Assembly: GCF_004342175.1 (NCBI RefSeq)
Contig: NZ_SMAO01000009.1
Span: forward strand, 62,001-126,000
Direction: 5' to 3'
Length of the DNA: 64,000 bases
Origin: Thiobaca trueperi
GTDB lineage: Bacteria; Pseudomonadota; Gammaproteobacteria; Chromatiales; Chromatiaceae
Part shown: positions 8,328 to 19,474 of the stretch, in pieces
Layout of the letters: each line of letters opens with the position of its first letter
How positions within the stretch are numbered: position 1 is the stretch's first letter
Translations under genes and position numbers: made by a program
The notes under the pieces: generated by a model
Told to the model about the DNA's origin: nothing
Database searches by the model: none
The model's input: only the letters and a program-made list of their open reading frames with translations

Positions 8328-9155
8328 ATGTCGCGCACGTTAACACGACTGCCCGTGATACTGCTCGTCGCCGCGCTTGCCGGCTGCGGGATCTTCGGCA
8401 AGGAGATCGATCAGACCGAGGGCTGGAGCGCCGCCAAGCTCTATGCGGAGGCGGCAGGCGAGCTGGATTCCAGCAACTACGAGCGCGCCATCGAGCTGTA
8501 TGAAAAGCTGGAGTCGCGTTATCCATTCGGCCGCTACGCCATGCAGGCCCAGCTCGATGTGGCCTATGCACACTACCGCGCCGAAGAGCCGGAGGAAGCC
8601 ATCGCTGCGGCGGATCGTTTCATCAAGCTCTATCCGCAGAATCCATTCGTCGATTACGCCTACTATCTCAAAGGCATCGTCAATTACAACCGCAGCGTGG
8701 GCTTTCTGGACCGCTACATCCCGGTCGATGCCTCACAGCGCGACCCCGGTTCGGCGCTGGATGCCTTTGTCGATTTTTCGGCCCTGGTCGAGAAGTTTCC
8801 CGACAGCAAATATGCCGAGGACGCCCGCCAGCGCATGCTCTATCTGCGCAACAATCTCGCCCAACACGAGGTCAACGTCGCCCGCTATTACATGCGGCGC
8901 GGCGCCTATCTGGCTGCCGCCAATCGCGCCAACTATGTCATCGAGCGTTTCCAGCGCACCAGCGCCGTGGAAAGTGCGCTGGAAGTGCTGATCGATGCCT
9001 ACCGCGCGCTCGGCAAGGAGGAACTGGCGGCGGATGCCAGACGAGTGCTGGATCTCAATCGTCAGGCCGGACGTTTCGTGGCGGATGAACCTGAGCCGGA
9101 CAAGGGCGACATCGCGCGCAAGCTCTGGGACTACCTGAGTCTCGACAAGAATTAA
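8328..9155 (+). CDS. bamD: Outer membrane assembly lipoprotein BamD
   Basis: BamD is the essential lipoprotein of the BAM complex that inserts beta-barrel proteins into the outer membrane. The signal peptide ends in a lipobox, LAGC, with Cys20 as the lipidated residue. The rest consists of TPR repeats, with YERAIELYEKLESRYPFGRYA and AIAAADRFIKLYPQNPFVDYAYY characteristic of the family. It diverges from rluD. The TAA stop lies inside the first bases of an R1 type A unit. Confidence 0.95.
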   Translation: MSRTLTRLPVILLVAALAGCGIFGKEIDQTEGWSAAKLYAEAAGELDSSNYERAIELYEKLESRYPFGRYAMQAQLDVAYAHYRAEEPEEAIAAADRFIKLYPQNPFVDYAYYLKGIVNYNRSVGFLDRYIPVDASQRDPGSALDAFVDFSALVEKFPDSKYAEDARQRMLYLRNNLAQHEVNVARYYMRRGAYLAAANRANYVIERFQRTSAVESALEVLIDAYRALGKEELAADARRVLDLNRQAGRFVADEPEPDKGDIARKLWDYLSLDKN

Positions 9156-9238
9156 ACTGCGTCCCGTGCAGTATGCGATATTTTTGGATTGGACCAGCCC
9201 TGGCTGCATCGATGATTGTCGGAGCTGGCGCGGTTTAA
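9152..9238 (+). repeat. R1 type A unit of a composite A-B pair, downstream of bamD
   Basis: An 87-bp unit from TTAAACTGCGTCC to GGCGCGGTTTAA. Its reverse complement aligns end to end with 5184-5270 as written on the plus strand. The first TTAA contains the bamD stop codon. A 20-bp AT-rich spacer (9239-9258) joins it to a type B unit. Confidence 0.88.
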
Positions 9239-9258
9239 GCTATTAAAAATATAAAATT

Positions 9259-9343
9259 TTAAACCGCGTCCCACCAAGAACCGTCAATGCACCAAACATT
9301 AAACACACTCGAAACCAAGCCTTTCGCTTCGGACGCGGTTTAA
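9259..9343 (-). repeat. R1 type B unit of a composite A-B pair, downstream of glnB
   Basis: An 85-bp unit with perfect 13-bp inverted ends, TTAAACCGCGTCC and GGACGCGGTTTAA. The interior differs from type A. On the minus strand it matches the type B unit at 60289-60375. It lies 2 bases after the glnB stop. Confidence 0.85.
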
Positions 9344-9345
9344 TC

Positions 9346-11387
<2,042 letters not shown>

Positions 11388-11403
11388 TCACTCCTTCAAA
11401 ATA

Positions 11404-11513
11404 GACAGGATGAACAGGATTTCGCAGGATGAACAGGATGATTCAGGATTAAAAGCATTGAAAAAGCGGCTTTAAAAATCCTGTCCATCCTGGAAAATCC
11501 TGTTAATCCTGTC
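11404..11513. repeat. R2 repeat copy 3
   Basis: Left arm GACAGGATGAACAGGATTTC and right arm ATCCTGTTAATCCTGTC flank an AT-rich core. The right end forms the final codons and stop of sucD. Confidence 0.85.
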
Positions 11514-12396
11514 CATTTATAACAGCAGCCCCCAATAACTCAGCCATCCGTTCGCCCATCAGCGCGGGTGAGCGCACAGTGACGGCCCCGGCGCGCTCCA
11601 GCGCGGCATATTTGCCCTCGGCGGTGCCCTGTCCGCCGGTGACGATGGCACCGGCGTGGCCCATGCGTTTGCCGGCAGGCGCGGTCACGCCGGCGATATA
11701 GGCCACCACCGGCTTGGTCATCCGCGCCTGGATGAAATCCGCCGCCGCCTCTTCCGCGCCGCCGCCGATCTCGCCGACCAGAATGACCCCGTCGGTTTCG
11801 GGATCGGACTCGAACAGCGCCAGACAATCGACGAAATCCAGACCCTGAATGGGATCGCCGCCGATGCCGATGCAGGTGCTCTGACCCAGACCCGCCTGGG
11901 TGGTCTGGAAGACCGCTTCGTAAGTGAGTGTGCCGGAGCGTGAGACGATCCCAATCCGCCCCGGACGATGGATGCTGCCCGGCATGATGCCGATTTTGCA
12001 GGCGCCCGGCGTGATGATTCCCGGACAGTTGGGACCGATCAGCACCGCAGACGTGTGCGCGAGCGCGGCCTTGACATGCAGCATGTCAAGGGTCGGAATC
12101 CCCTCGGTGATACAGACGATGACCCGGATCCCGGCATCGGCTGCTTCCAGGATGGCATCGGCGGCAAAGGCCGCCGGGACATAGATCATGGTCGCATCGG
12201 CGCCCGTGTCCTGCGCGGCCTGCTGTACGGTATCGAAGACCGGCCGGTCGAGATGTCGCTGACCGCCCTTGCCGGGGGTCACGCCGCCGACCAGATTGGT
12301 GCCATAGGCGATGGCCTGCTCACTATGAAAGGTGCCCTGTTTGCCGGTAAAGCCCTGGCAGATCAGGCGCGTCGTCGCATCGACCAGAACGCTCAT
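11503..12396 (-). CDS. sucD: Succinyl-CoA ligase, alpha subunit
   Basis: With SucC this subunit interconverts succinyl-CoA and succinate in the citric acid cycle, with substrate-level phosphorylation. CoA-binding residues occur in [18 protein letters not shown], and SGTLTYEA and [10 protein letters not shown] are conserved; the phosphohistidine is in GHAGAI. The ATG overlaps the sucC stop by four bases. The C-terminus (VINGQD) and stop are encoded by an R2 repeat rather than by family-conserved sequence. Confidence 0.95.
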   Translation of the reverse strand: MSVLVDATTRLICQGFTGKQGTFHSEQAIAYGTNLVGGVTPGKGGQRHLDRPVFDTVQQAAQDTGADATMIYVPAAFAADAILEAADAGIRVIVCITEGIPTLDMLHVKAALAHTSAVLIGPNCPGIITPGACKIGIMPGSIHRPGRIGIVSRSGTLTYEAVFQTTQAGLGQSTCIGIGGDPIQGLDFVDCLALFESDPETDGVILVGEIGGGAEEAAADFIQARMTKPVVAYIAGVTAPAGKRMGHAGAIVTGGQGTAEGKYAALERAGAVTVRSPALMGERMAELLGAAVINGQD

Positions 12397-13574
12397 CGCG
12401 CATCCTCCGTCAGGCGCCCAGCGGCTGCCACCACCTTGTCCGCCGCCTCGCTCAGACTGCCCGCCGTCGCGACCGCCAGCTCGCTCTCGGCCAGCATCCG
12501 TCGCCCCTGTTCGGCATGGGTGCCTTCGAGCCGCACCACGACGGGAACCGTCACACCCACCTCGCGCACTGCCTGAATGATGCCCTCGGCGATCAGATCG
12601 CAGCGCACGATGCCGCCGAAGATATTGATCAGCACCGCTGTGACCTTGGGGTCGGAGAGGATGAGCTTGAAGGCCGTGGCGACCCGCTCGGCCGTTGCGC
12701 CGCCGCCCACGTCGAGGAAATTGGCCGGCGTCCCGCCGTGGAGCTTGACCAGATCCATGGTCGCCATCGCCAGTCCCGCCCCATTGACCATGCAGCCGAT
12801 GTTGCCGTCGAGACTGATGTAATTGAGTTCATGCGCCCGCGCCTGCGCCTCGCGCGGGTCTTCCTGACGCGGATCGCGCAATGACTCCAGCTCGGGATGG
12901 CGATAGAGCGCGTTGTCGTCCAGATCGATCTTGGCGTCCAGCGCGATCAGATCGCCGGTGTCCGTCACCACCAGCGGGTTGATCTCCACCAGGCTGGCGT
13001 CGCACTTGTTGAAGAGCCGATAGAGCCCGTCCATCAACCGGCCCAGCGCCTGAATCTGCGCACCTGCCAGACCCAGCCCGAAACCTAGACGCCGGACCTG
13101 ATAGGGCTGCAAACCGACCGCCGGATCAACCCGCGTCAGCAGCAGACGCTCAGGCGTTGCGGCGGCGACCGTCTCGATCTCCACGCCGCCATCCGCCGAG
13201 GCCATGAAGAGGATGCGCTGCGAGGCGCGCTCCACCAGCAGGCTCAGATAGAGTTCGCGGGCAATCGCCGTCGGTCGCTCCACCAGCAGCACGTCAACAG
13301 GCAGACCTTCGGGACCGCTTTGATGGGTCGCCAGACGACTGCCAAGCAGACGCCGCGCCGCCGTTTCGACCTGCGCAACGGAATCGGCCAGCACCACACC
13401 GCCAGCCTTGCCGCGTCCGCCGGCATGGATCTGCGCCTTGACCGCCCAGCGCGATCCGCCCAGATCATTGCAGGCCGCCACCGCCGCATCCGGTGTCGTC
13501 ACCGCGCTCCCGTCAGGCACCGCCAGCCCATAGTCCCGAAAGAGTTGCTTTGCTTGATATTCGTGTAGATTCAT
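12393..13574 (-). CDS. sucC: Succinyl-CoA ligase, beta subunit
   Basis: The ATP-grasp subunit of succinyl-CoA synthetase. It begins [17 protein letters not shown], the family N-terminus, so the ATG at 13574 is chosen over an in-frame one at 13592. [15 protein letters not shown] binds nucleotide and [16 protein letters not shown] and [12 protein letters not shown] lie in the C-terminal domain. The length is 393 residues. It is the first gene of the sucCD operon and is not linked here to sucAB or sdh. Confidence 0.95.
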   Translation of the reverse strand: MNLHEYQAKQLFRDYGLAVPDGSAVTTPDAAVAACNDLGGSRWAVKAQIHAGGRGKAGGVVLADSVAQVETAARRLLGSRLATHQSGPEGLPVDVLLVERPTAIARELYLSLLVERASQRILFMASADGGVEIETVAAATPERLLLTRVDPAVGLQPYQVRRLGFGLGLAGAQIQALGRLMDGLYRLFNKCDASLVEINPLVVTDTGDLIALDAKIDLDDNALYRHPELESLRDPRQEDPREAQARAHELNYISLDGNIGCMVNGAGLAMATMDLVKLHGGTPANFLDVGGGATAERVATAFKLILSDPKVTAVLINIFGGIVRCDLIAEGIIQAVREVGVTVPVVVRLEGTHAEQGRRMLAESELAVATAGSLSEAADKVVAAAGRLTEDAR

Positions 13575-13714
13575 CCGCCTGCCCGAGGTCACACTGATCG
13601 ACCAATAAAGATCCCGACACTTCCACCTTCAGGAGTGGCATCATTCTGGTCTAATTCCAGTCGATTGCCAAAGAAGAATCCGTTTCAGACCCGATTTGAC
13701 AGCGAGACAGACGG

Positions 13715-15388
13715 ATGTCGGACGAGCGCCCGCTCAAGACCCACACCATCAATGCCGACATGCCCCCGTTCGCTGGACGTGCACGGGCGCGGCGGCGCGG
13801 CGCCGACAGCATTGATCCGTACCCCACGTGGGGCGCGCTGCGCTGGCTGTTTCTGTTCCGGCTGCTGATGGTGGTCGGCCTGATTCTGGCGTTCTCGCCA
13901 GCCACCCTGGATCCCTCGATTCCGTATGCCGACGCGCAACTGGCGTGGAATATCCTGGCCGTCTACGCGCTACTGGTTCTGGCCAGCGGGATCGGTCTGT
14001 CGCGCCGCTGGCCGCGCCGTCCGCATCAGGTCCAGAGCGCCATCGTGATCGATATTCTGACCTATACCGTCCTGATGCATGCAGCCGGAGGGGTGACGAG
14101 CGGTATCGGCATTCTGCTGGCGGTGACGGTTGCCGCCAGCGCACTCATGATGGAAGGGCGCCTGTCGCTGCTGTTTGCCGCGCTTGCCTCGCTCGCCGTG
14201 ATCGCCCAGCAGGTCTATGCGGTCATGCTCGGCGACAGCCAGTCCGCCTCCTTCACGCAGGCGGGTCTCCTGGGTCTGCTGTTTTTCGTGGTGGCCCTGC
14301 TGTCCCATGTGCTCTATCGGCGGGTGCGCACCGCCGAAGCCCTGGCGGCCCAGCGCAAGGTCGATATCGATGATCTCGCCAAGCTCAACGGTTTCATTAT
14401 CCACAGCATCGGCACCGGCATCCTGGCGGTCGATGGTGAGCGTCGTCTGCGTCTGCTCAACCAGGCGGCGTTGAATCTGCTCGGCGCCGCGCCATTCAGG
14501 ACCGGGGATCTGCTGTCTGATCTGTCGCCCGAACTTGCCGCCTGGGTGGCCTGCCGATTCCAGTCCGACGCGCCCCCAAGCGGCCTGATCGAAATCAACG
14601 AACGCGCCATCCATGTTTCAATGAAGCTCTTGGGCGAACGCCGCGCGGCCGGGCTGATCCTCTATCTGCGTGACAATCAGGAGGTGGTCAAAGAGGTTCA
14701 ACAGATGAAACTGGCCGCGCTTGGCACCCTGACCGCCAGCATCGCGCACAACATCCGCAATCCATTGAGCGCCATCACCCATGCCAGTCAACTGCTGGTC
14801 GAAGGTCAGGGTCTGTCCGACGATGATCGTCATCTGCTCGACATCATCCGCCGCAACAGCGCCCGCATCGAGGAAACCGTACAGAGCGTGCTGCAACTCT
14901 CGCGCCGTCACCAGCGGGATCCCTGCCGCATGGATCTGAATGACTGGCTGGAGGATTTCGCGAGCGAATTCCGCGAGCGTCATGGCCTGAGCGAGAGCGT
15001 TTTCCAACTCCAGTTCGACTCACCCCGGATCGCCGTCACCGTCGATCCCCGTCACCTGCATCAGATCCTCGCCAACCTGTGCGAGAACGCGGTCATCCAT
15101 GGCGGAGCGGACGGACGGTCAGTGCAGATTCTGATCCGCAGCAGCCAGAGCGCCGATCAGCACGAGCCACTGGTCGAAGTCATCGACGACGGTCCGGGAA
15201 TCGATGCAGCCACGGCGAACGACATCTTCAACCCCTTTTACACGACACGGATCAAAGGCACCGGACTTGGTCTTTACATTGCCCGCGAACTCGCTGAAAC
15301 GAACGGGGTGCAATTGAAATACATGCCGGTCGAGCCTCACGGCAGTTGCTTCCGGCTGCTGTTTTCGAACATGGCTCTTGCAGATTAA
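13715..15388 (+). CDS. PilS-like membrane sensor histidine kinase, orphan
   Basis: A 557-residue kinase with six predicted membrane helices in residues 43-205, a PAS-like segment (GFIIHSIGTGILAVDGERRLRLLNQAA) near 230-320, a HisKA region near 340-410 and an HATPase domain near 440-550 (NLCENAVIHGG, DDGPGI, GTGLGLYIA). This is the architecture of PilS, sensor of the type IV pilin system. The H-box reads SIAHNIRNPL: the acidic residue that normally follows the phosphorylated His is Asn. No response regulator lies next to it; yjdM is convergent with a four-base overlap. The assignment to PilS is by architecture only. Confidence 0.8.
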   Translation: MSDERPLKTHTINADMPPFAGRARARRRGADSIDPYPTWGALRWLFLFRLLMVVGLILAFSPATLDPSIPYADAQLAWNILAVYALLVLASGIGLSRRWPRRPHQVQSAIVIDILTYTVLMHAAGGVTSGIGILLAVTVAASALMMEGRLSLLFAALASLAVIAQQVYAVMLGDSQSASFTQAGLLGLLFFVVALLSHVLYRRVRTAEALAAQRKVDIDDLAKLNGFIIHSIGTGILAVDGERRLRLLNQAALNLLGAAPFRTGDLLSDLSPELAAWVACRFQSDAPPSGLIEINERAIHVSMKLLGERRAAGLILYLRDNQEVVKEVQQMKLAALGTLTASIAHNIRNPLSAITHASQLLVEGQGLSDDDRHLLDIIRRNSARIEETVQSVLQLSRRHQRDPCRMDLNDWLEDFASEFRERHGLSESVFQLQFDSPRIAVTVDPRHLHQILANLCENAVIHGGADGRSVQILIRSSQSADQHEPLVEVIDDGPGIDAATANDIFNPFYTTRIKGTGLGLYIARELAETNGVQLKYMPVEPHGSCFRLLFSNMALAD

Positions 15389-15726
15389 ACCTTCTTCAGA
15401 TAGCACGCCTTCAGCATGAAGCTGCCTGCATCCATTTTGCAGTCCACCTCGTGATCGCCGCCGACCAGGCGAATGCTCTTGACCCTGGTGCCCATCTTCA
15501 GCGTGGTGGATGATCCCTTGACCTTGAGGTCTTTGATCAGCACAACCGTATCGCCATTGGTCAGCACCTGACCGTTTGCATCCCTGACCACGGCCTCTGC
15601 GCTGTCATCTGGATCACTGGTCTCCGTCGGTTGCCATTCATGGCCGCAATCGGCACAGATCCGGCTGTCGCCATCCGGATAGGTATTCTCCAGGGCGCAT
15701 CGCGGACAAGCGGGGAAGGTTGACAT
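15385..15726 (-). CDS. yjdM: PhnA/YjdM family zinc-ribbon protein
   Basis: A 113-residue protein with an N-terminal zinc ribbon (CPRCALE ... CADCGHEW) and the PhnA domain (TNGDTVVLIKDLKVKGSSTTLKMGTRVKSIRLV). The family was named for a phosphonate operon, but its biochemical role remains unclear and no phosphonate genes are here. The stop overlaps the end of the kinase gene on the other strand. Confidence 0.9.
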   Translation of the reverse strand: MSTFPACPRCALENTYPDGDSRICADCGHEWQPTETSDPDDSAEAVVRDANGQVLTNGDTVVLIKDLKVKGSSTTLKMGTRVKSIRLVGGDHEVDCKMDAGSFMLKACYLKKV

Positions 15727-15862
15727 GATTCTGCCTGAGTCAAAATTGGCCGCGCATTATAGGTCGGTGCGCATGCCGGCAGCCACAGGCCATTTCATGG
15801 TGATCATGTTCTTCAAGACGACGACGGCCTCGCCGGATGCGCGGGCAAGATCGTGTGTGACT

Positions 15863-15883
15863 GGGGCGTCGGTTTGACGCCCC
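15863..15883. terminator. GC-rich hairpin next to the sbp remnant
   Basis: GGGGCGTC and GACGCCCC form a perfect 8-bp stem with a 5-base loop, ending 8 bases from the stop of the sbp fragment. There is no T-run, so function as a terminator is uncertain. Confidence 0.4.
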
Positions 15884-15890
15884 GCCAATC

Positions 15891-16217
15891 TCAGCGCGGG
15901 TTATAGATCTGATCGAACACCCCGCCATCGGCGAAGTGTTTCTTCTGCGCCGCCTGCCAGCCGCCCAGATCCTCGATCTTCACCAGATCGACCTCAACGA
16001 ACCGGCCTTTGTGTCTGGCCGCCACCTCGGGATCGGTGGGACGGTAGAAGTTTCTGGCGGCAATTTCCTGTCCTTCCTTCGAGTAGAGGAATTCCAGATA
16101 GGCCGTCGCGACCGCGCGGGTGCCCTTCTTGTCCACCGTGCGATCAACCACGGTGACCGGCGGCTCCGCCAGGATCGAGAGCGAGGGCACCAGGATCTCG
16201 AATTGGTCCGCACCGAA
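15891..16217 (-). pseudogene. sbp: C-terminal remnant of a sulfate/thiosulfate-binding protein
   Basis: About 108 residues match the C-terminal third of periplasmic Sbp/CysP: FEILVPSLSILAEPPVTVVD, KKGTRAVATAYLEFLYSKEG, and the end HFADGGVFDQIYNPR. The intact family protein is around 330 residues with a signal peptide. Upstream of about 16217 the frame remains open to 16454 but the residues no longer resemble Sbp, and no signal peptide is present. I read this as a truncated gene; the ABC permease and ATPase genes are also absent. Confidence 0.82.
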
Positions 16218-16377
16218 TGCACACGACTGATCGGAGATCGCTGCGATCCTGGGCCGGCGCCTGTTATGCCATTGGGCCCATTGATCCCTCTCCGGGGGCA
16301 TCGCCTGTCTTGACAAGCGCGATGGTGCCGGAGACACAATCCCCGCCTCCTGCCGCGAGCCAAGCCCTTTCACACCC

Positions 16378-17613
16378 ATGATCACCGCACGCACGCCCGC
16401 TTTCTGGCGGGCCACCCTGGCCCTGAGCCTGGGTTCCATGCTCACCTTCGCCAATCTCTATACCCCGCAACCCCTGCTGCCGCTGTTCGGCGCGGCCTGG
16501 GGTGTGTCCGCGACCGATGCGAGCCTGACCATCTCGCTGACGACCCTGACTCTGAGCCTGTCGCTTCTGATCTATGGCCCGCTGTCGGACGCCATCGGAC
16601 GGCGCGGCATCATGCTGGTCACCATGAGCCTGACGACGCTCTGCACCCTGGCGATGGCCTTCGCGCCCGATTTCGCCACCCTGCTGACCCTGCGCGCGGT
16701 GCAGGGTCTGTTCATCGGCGGTCTGCTGGCGGTGGCGCTGGCCTATCTGGGCGATGAATTCGAGCATGAGGCGATGCTGCTCGCCATCGGGATCTATATC
16801 GGCGGCAATTCGCTGGGCGGCATCCTCGGACGGCTCATCAGCGGCGCGACCGCCTCGGTCTGGGGCTGGGAGGCGAGCTTTCTGCTGACCGGTGTTCTGA
16901 GCCTCGTCATCCTGATGGTCTTTGCCTGGATGCTGCCGCCGTCGCGCGGTTTCACGCCCAAGCCGCTGCATCCTGCGGCGATGCTGAACGATCTGGGACG
17001 CCATGCGCGCAATCCGCTGATCCTCTTCGCCTGTCTCATCGGCGGGCTCAATTTTCTGGTCTTCATCAATCTCTACAGCTACATCACCTTTCTCCTGAGC
17101 GCGCCGCCTTACAATCTCTCATCCTTCTGGCTGGGGCTCCTGTTTCTGACCTATCTCTCGGGCACCCTGACCGCTGGTATCTCGGGACGGATCGTCGGGC
17201 GCGGCTCGCAGCCACTGGCGATGGCGGCTGGCGTTCTGATGTTGATGGCAGGCACGCTCCTGACCCTGATCCCGCGACTGGAGGCCATCGTCGCCGGAAT
17301 GCTGATCAACGCCATCGGCTTCTTTTTCACCCATACCCAGGCGGCGGGCTGGGTGAGCCGCAAGGCCGACGGCGCCCGCGCCAGCGCCTCGTCGCTCTAT
17401 CTGATGTGCTATTACGGCGGGGCCAGCATCGGCAGTTTCTATCTCGGACCCTTCTGGCACTGGCATGGCTGGCCGGGGGTGGTGGTCGGCGCGATCCTGA
17501 TGCTCGGCGTGGCGCTGGCGTTCGCGCTCTGGCTGCGCGCCCATGAGCGGCGCGACCCGGTCGGCGATCCGGTCGCCGTCACGCTGGAGGCGTCCGAGCC
17601 CAGCGCCGGTTGA
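16378..17613 (+). CDS. MFS transporter, YnfM-like
   Basis: A 411-residue inner-membrane transporter with 12 predicted helices. The family signature between helices 2 and 3 reads YGPLSDAIGRRGIML, and the first helix has LYTPQPLLPLF, typical of the YnfM/arabinose-efflux-like subgroup. The substrate cannot be told from sequence. The gene begins just upstream of the decayed sbp remnant, divergently, and ends 64 bases from the convergent moxR gene. Confidence 0.88.
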   Translation: MITARTPAFWRATLALSLGSMLTFANLYTPQPLLPLFGAAWGVSATDASLTISLTTLTLSLSLLIYGPLSDAIGRRGIMLVTMSLTTLCTLAMAFAPDFATLLTLRAVQGLFIGGLLAVALAYLGDEFEHEAMLLAIGIYIGGNSLGGILGRLISGATASVWGWEASFLLTGVLSLVILMVFAWMLPPSRGFTPKPLHPAAMLNDLGRHARNPLILFACLIGGLNFLVFINLYSYITFLLSAPPYNLSSFWLGLLFLTYLSGTLTAGISGRIVGRGSQPLAMAAGVLMLMAGTLLTLIPRLEAIVAGMLINAIGFFFTHTQAAGWVSRKADGARASASSLYLMCYYGGASIGSFYLGPFWHWHGWPGVVVGAILMLGVALAFALWLRAHERRDPVGDPVAVTLEASEPSAG

Positions 17614-17677
17614 TGTTGCCCGCAAAACAGACTGTTTCAGCGCGCTTGTTCTGTCATTCGATTGGCCGGTTCAATCT

Positions 17678-18622
<945 letters not shown>

Positions 18623-18673
18623 CGGCGGCTCGCTGAGATCGAGGGACTGTATTGGGGGCGGAGACGGTCGAGG

Positions 18674-19072
18674 TCAGCGCCAATTTTCGACCTGCAATCC
18701 GGCCACCCGGCGAAATTCGTCGAGATTTGATGTGACCACGATCAGACCGCGCGCCACGCCGGTTCCGGCGATCAGCGCATCATAGGGACCGATCGGCTGA
18801 CCCTGAGCCTTCAGGGCGGCACGGATCGCCGCCGCTGCCTGAGCGTCGGCGGTGTCGAACGGCAGGGTCGTCGTCACCGCGAAAAAGGCTTCCAGAATCG
18901 GCTCAAGCCTTGCTGCGCGTTGGCGATTGAGCGCCAGACCGTAAGCGATTTCCATGCGTGTCAACGAAGACAGCGCGATCAGGTCGGGCGGGGTGTTCTT
19001 GACCCGCGCCATGACGGCGGGGTGGCCCTTGACGAAGTCCGAGACGGTGCAGGTATCGAGCAGGTATGTCAT
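18674..19072 (-). CDS. vapC: VapC-type PIN-domain toxin
   Basis: A PIN-domain ribonuclease of 132 residues. The catalytic acids are visible: Asp6 in LLDTCTVSDF, Glu in RMEIAYGL, Asp in GPYDALIAG, and Asp/Glu in TSNLDEFRRVAGL. Its ATG at 19072 overlaps the vapB stop by four bases, the usual antitoxin-first order. VapC toxins cleave specific tRNAs or rRNA; the target is unknown here. Confidence 0.9.
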   Translation of the reverse strand: MTYLLDTCTVSDFVKGHPAVMARVKNTPPDLIALSSLTRMEIAYGLALNRQRAARLEPILEAFFAVTTTLPFDTADAQAAAAIRAALKAQGQPIGPYDALIAGTGVARGLIVVTSNLDEFRRVAGLQVENWR

Positions 19073-19305
19073 GCCAGAGGATCTTCGGCTGGATGGGGCA
19101 GCGCATTGCGATAGCTTTCGAATGCGGGCGTGTCGGGCAGCCCCGTGAAGTCGAGAATCGCCTGCGGCCATTGCGGTTGGGCCTGTTGCGTCATCCAGGC
19201 GCGGACGGCCTTGCGAATCAGTGCGTTGCGCGTTTCTCCCGCCTGCTTCGCCAGTTGGTTGAGCTGTTGTCCGGTGGCATCGTCGAGATCGATATTGAAG
19301 TGCAT
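19069..19305 (-). CDS. vapB: VapB-type antitoxin with ribbon-helix-helix N-terminus
   Basis: A small antitoxin with a ribbon-helix-helix DNA-binding N-terminus (HFNIDLDDATGQQLNQLAK ... RNALIRKAVRAWM) and a C-terminal tail that would neutralise VapC. The ATG at 19305 begins exactly at the expected first beta strand. Another in-frame ATG at 19332 lies inside an inverted repeat that looks like the operator, which argues against it. It is four-base overlapped with vapC. Confidence 0.85.
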   Translation of the reverse strand: MHFNIDLDDATGQQLNQLAKQAGETRNALIRKAVRAWMTQQAQPQWPQAILDFTGLPDTPAFESYRNALPHPAEDPLA

Positions 19306-19319
19306 GCGGATATAGCCAT

Positions 19320-19344
19320 TAGCAATATACATAGCTATATGCTA
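19320..19344 (-). promoter_or_regulatory. Candidate vapBC operator/promoter
   Basis: TAGCATATA and TATATTGCTA form an imperfect inverted repeat around GCTATG just before vapB. AT-rich dyads at this position are typical autoregulatory sites bound by VapB or the VapBC complex. The repeat also contains TATATT, a possible -10 box. Confidence 0.5.
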
Positions 19345-19474
19345 TGTCTGGCTGCCCCACGACTCAAGTGTCACACATTCCAGAGCGCCCAACGGTCCAG
19401 GGTGCAAGGTCGGCGGCAAATCGCCTAAACTGCCCGCCCTGCTTTTATTATCTCCCCCACGGACCTGCTTTGCG

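Noticed and set aside
9152-9343. R1 pair considered as an insertion sequence
   Set aside because: Too short for a transposase and none is encoded. A non-autonomous element remains possible and is discussed in the findings.
15740-15928. A 62-codon minus-strand frame between yjdM and the sbp remnant
   Set aside because: No ribosome site, no homology that I recognise, and it runs through the hairpin at 15863.
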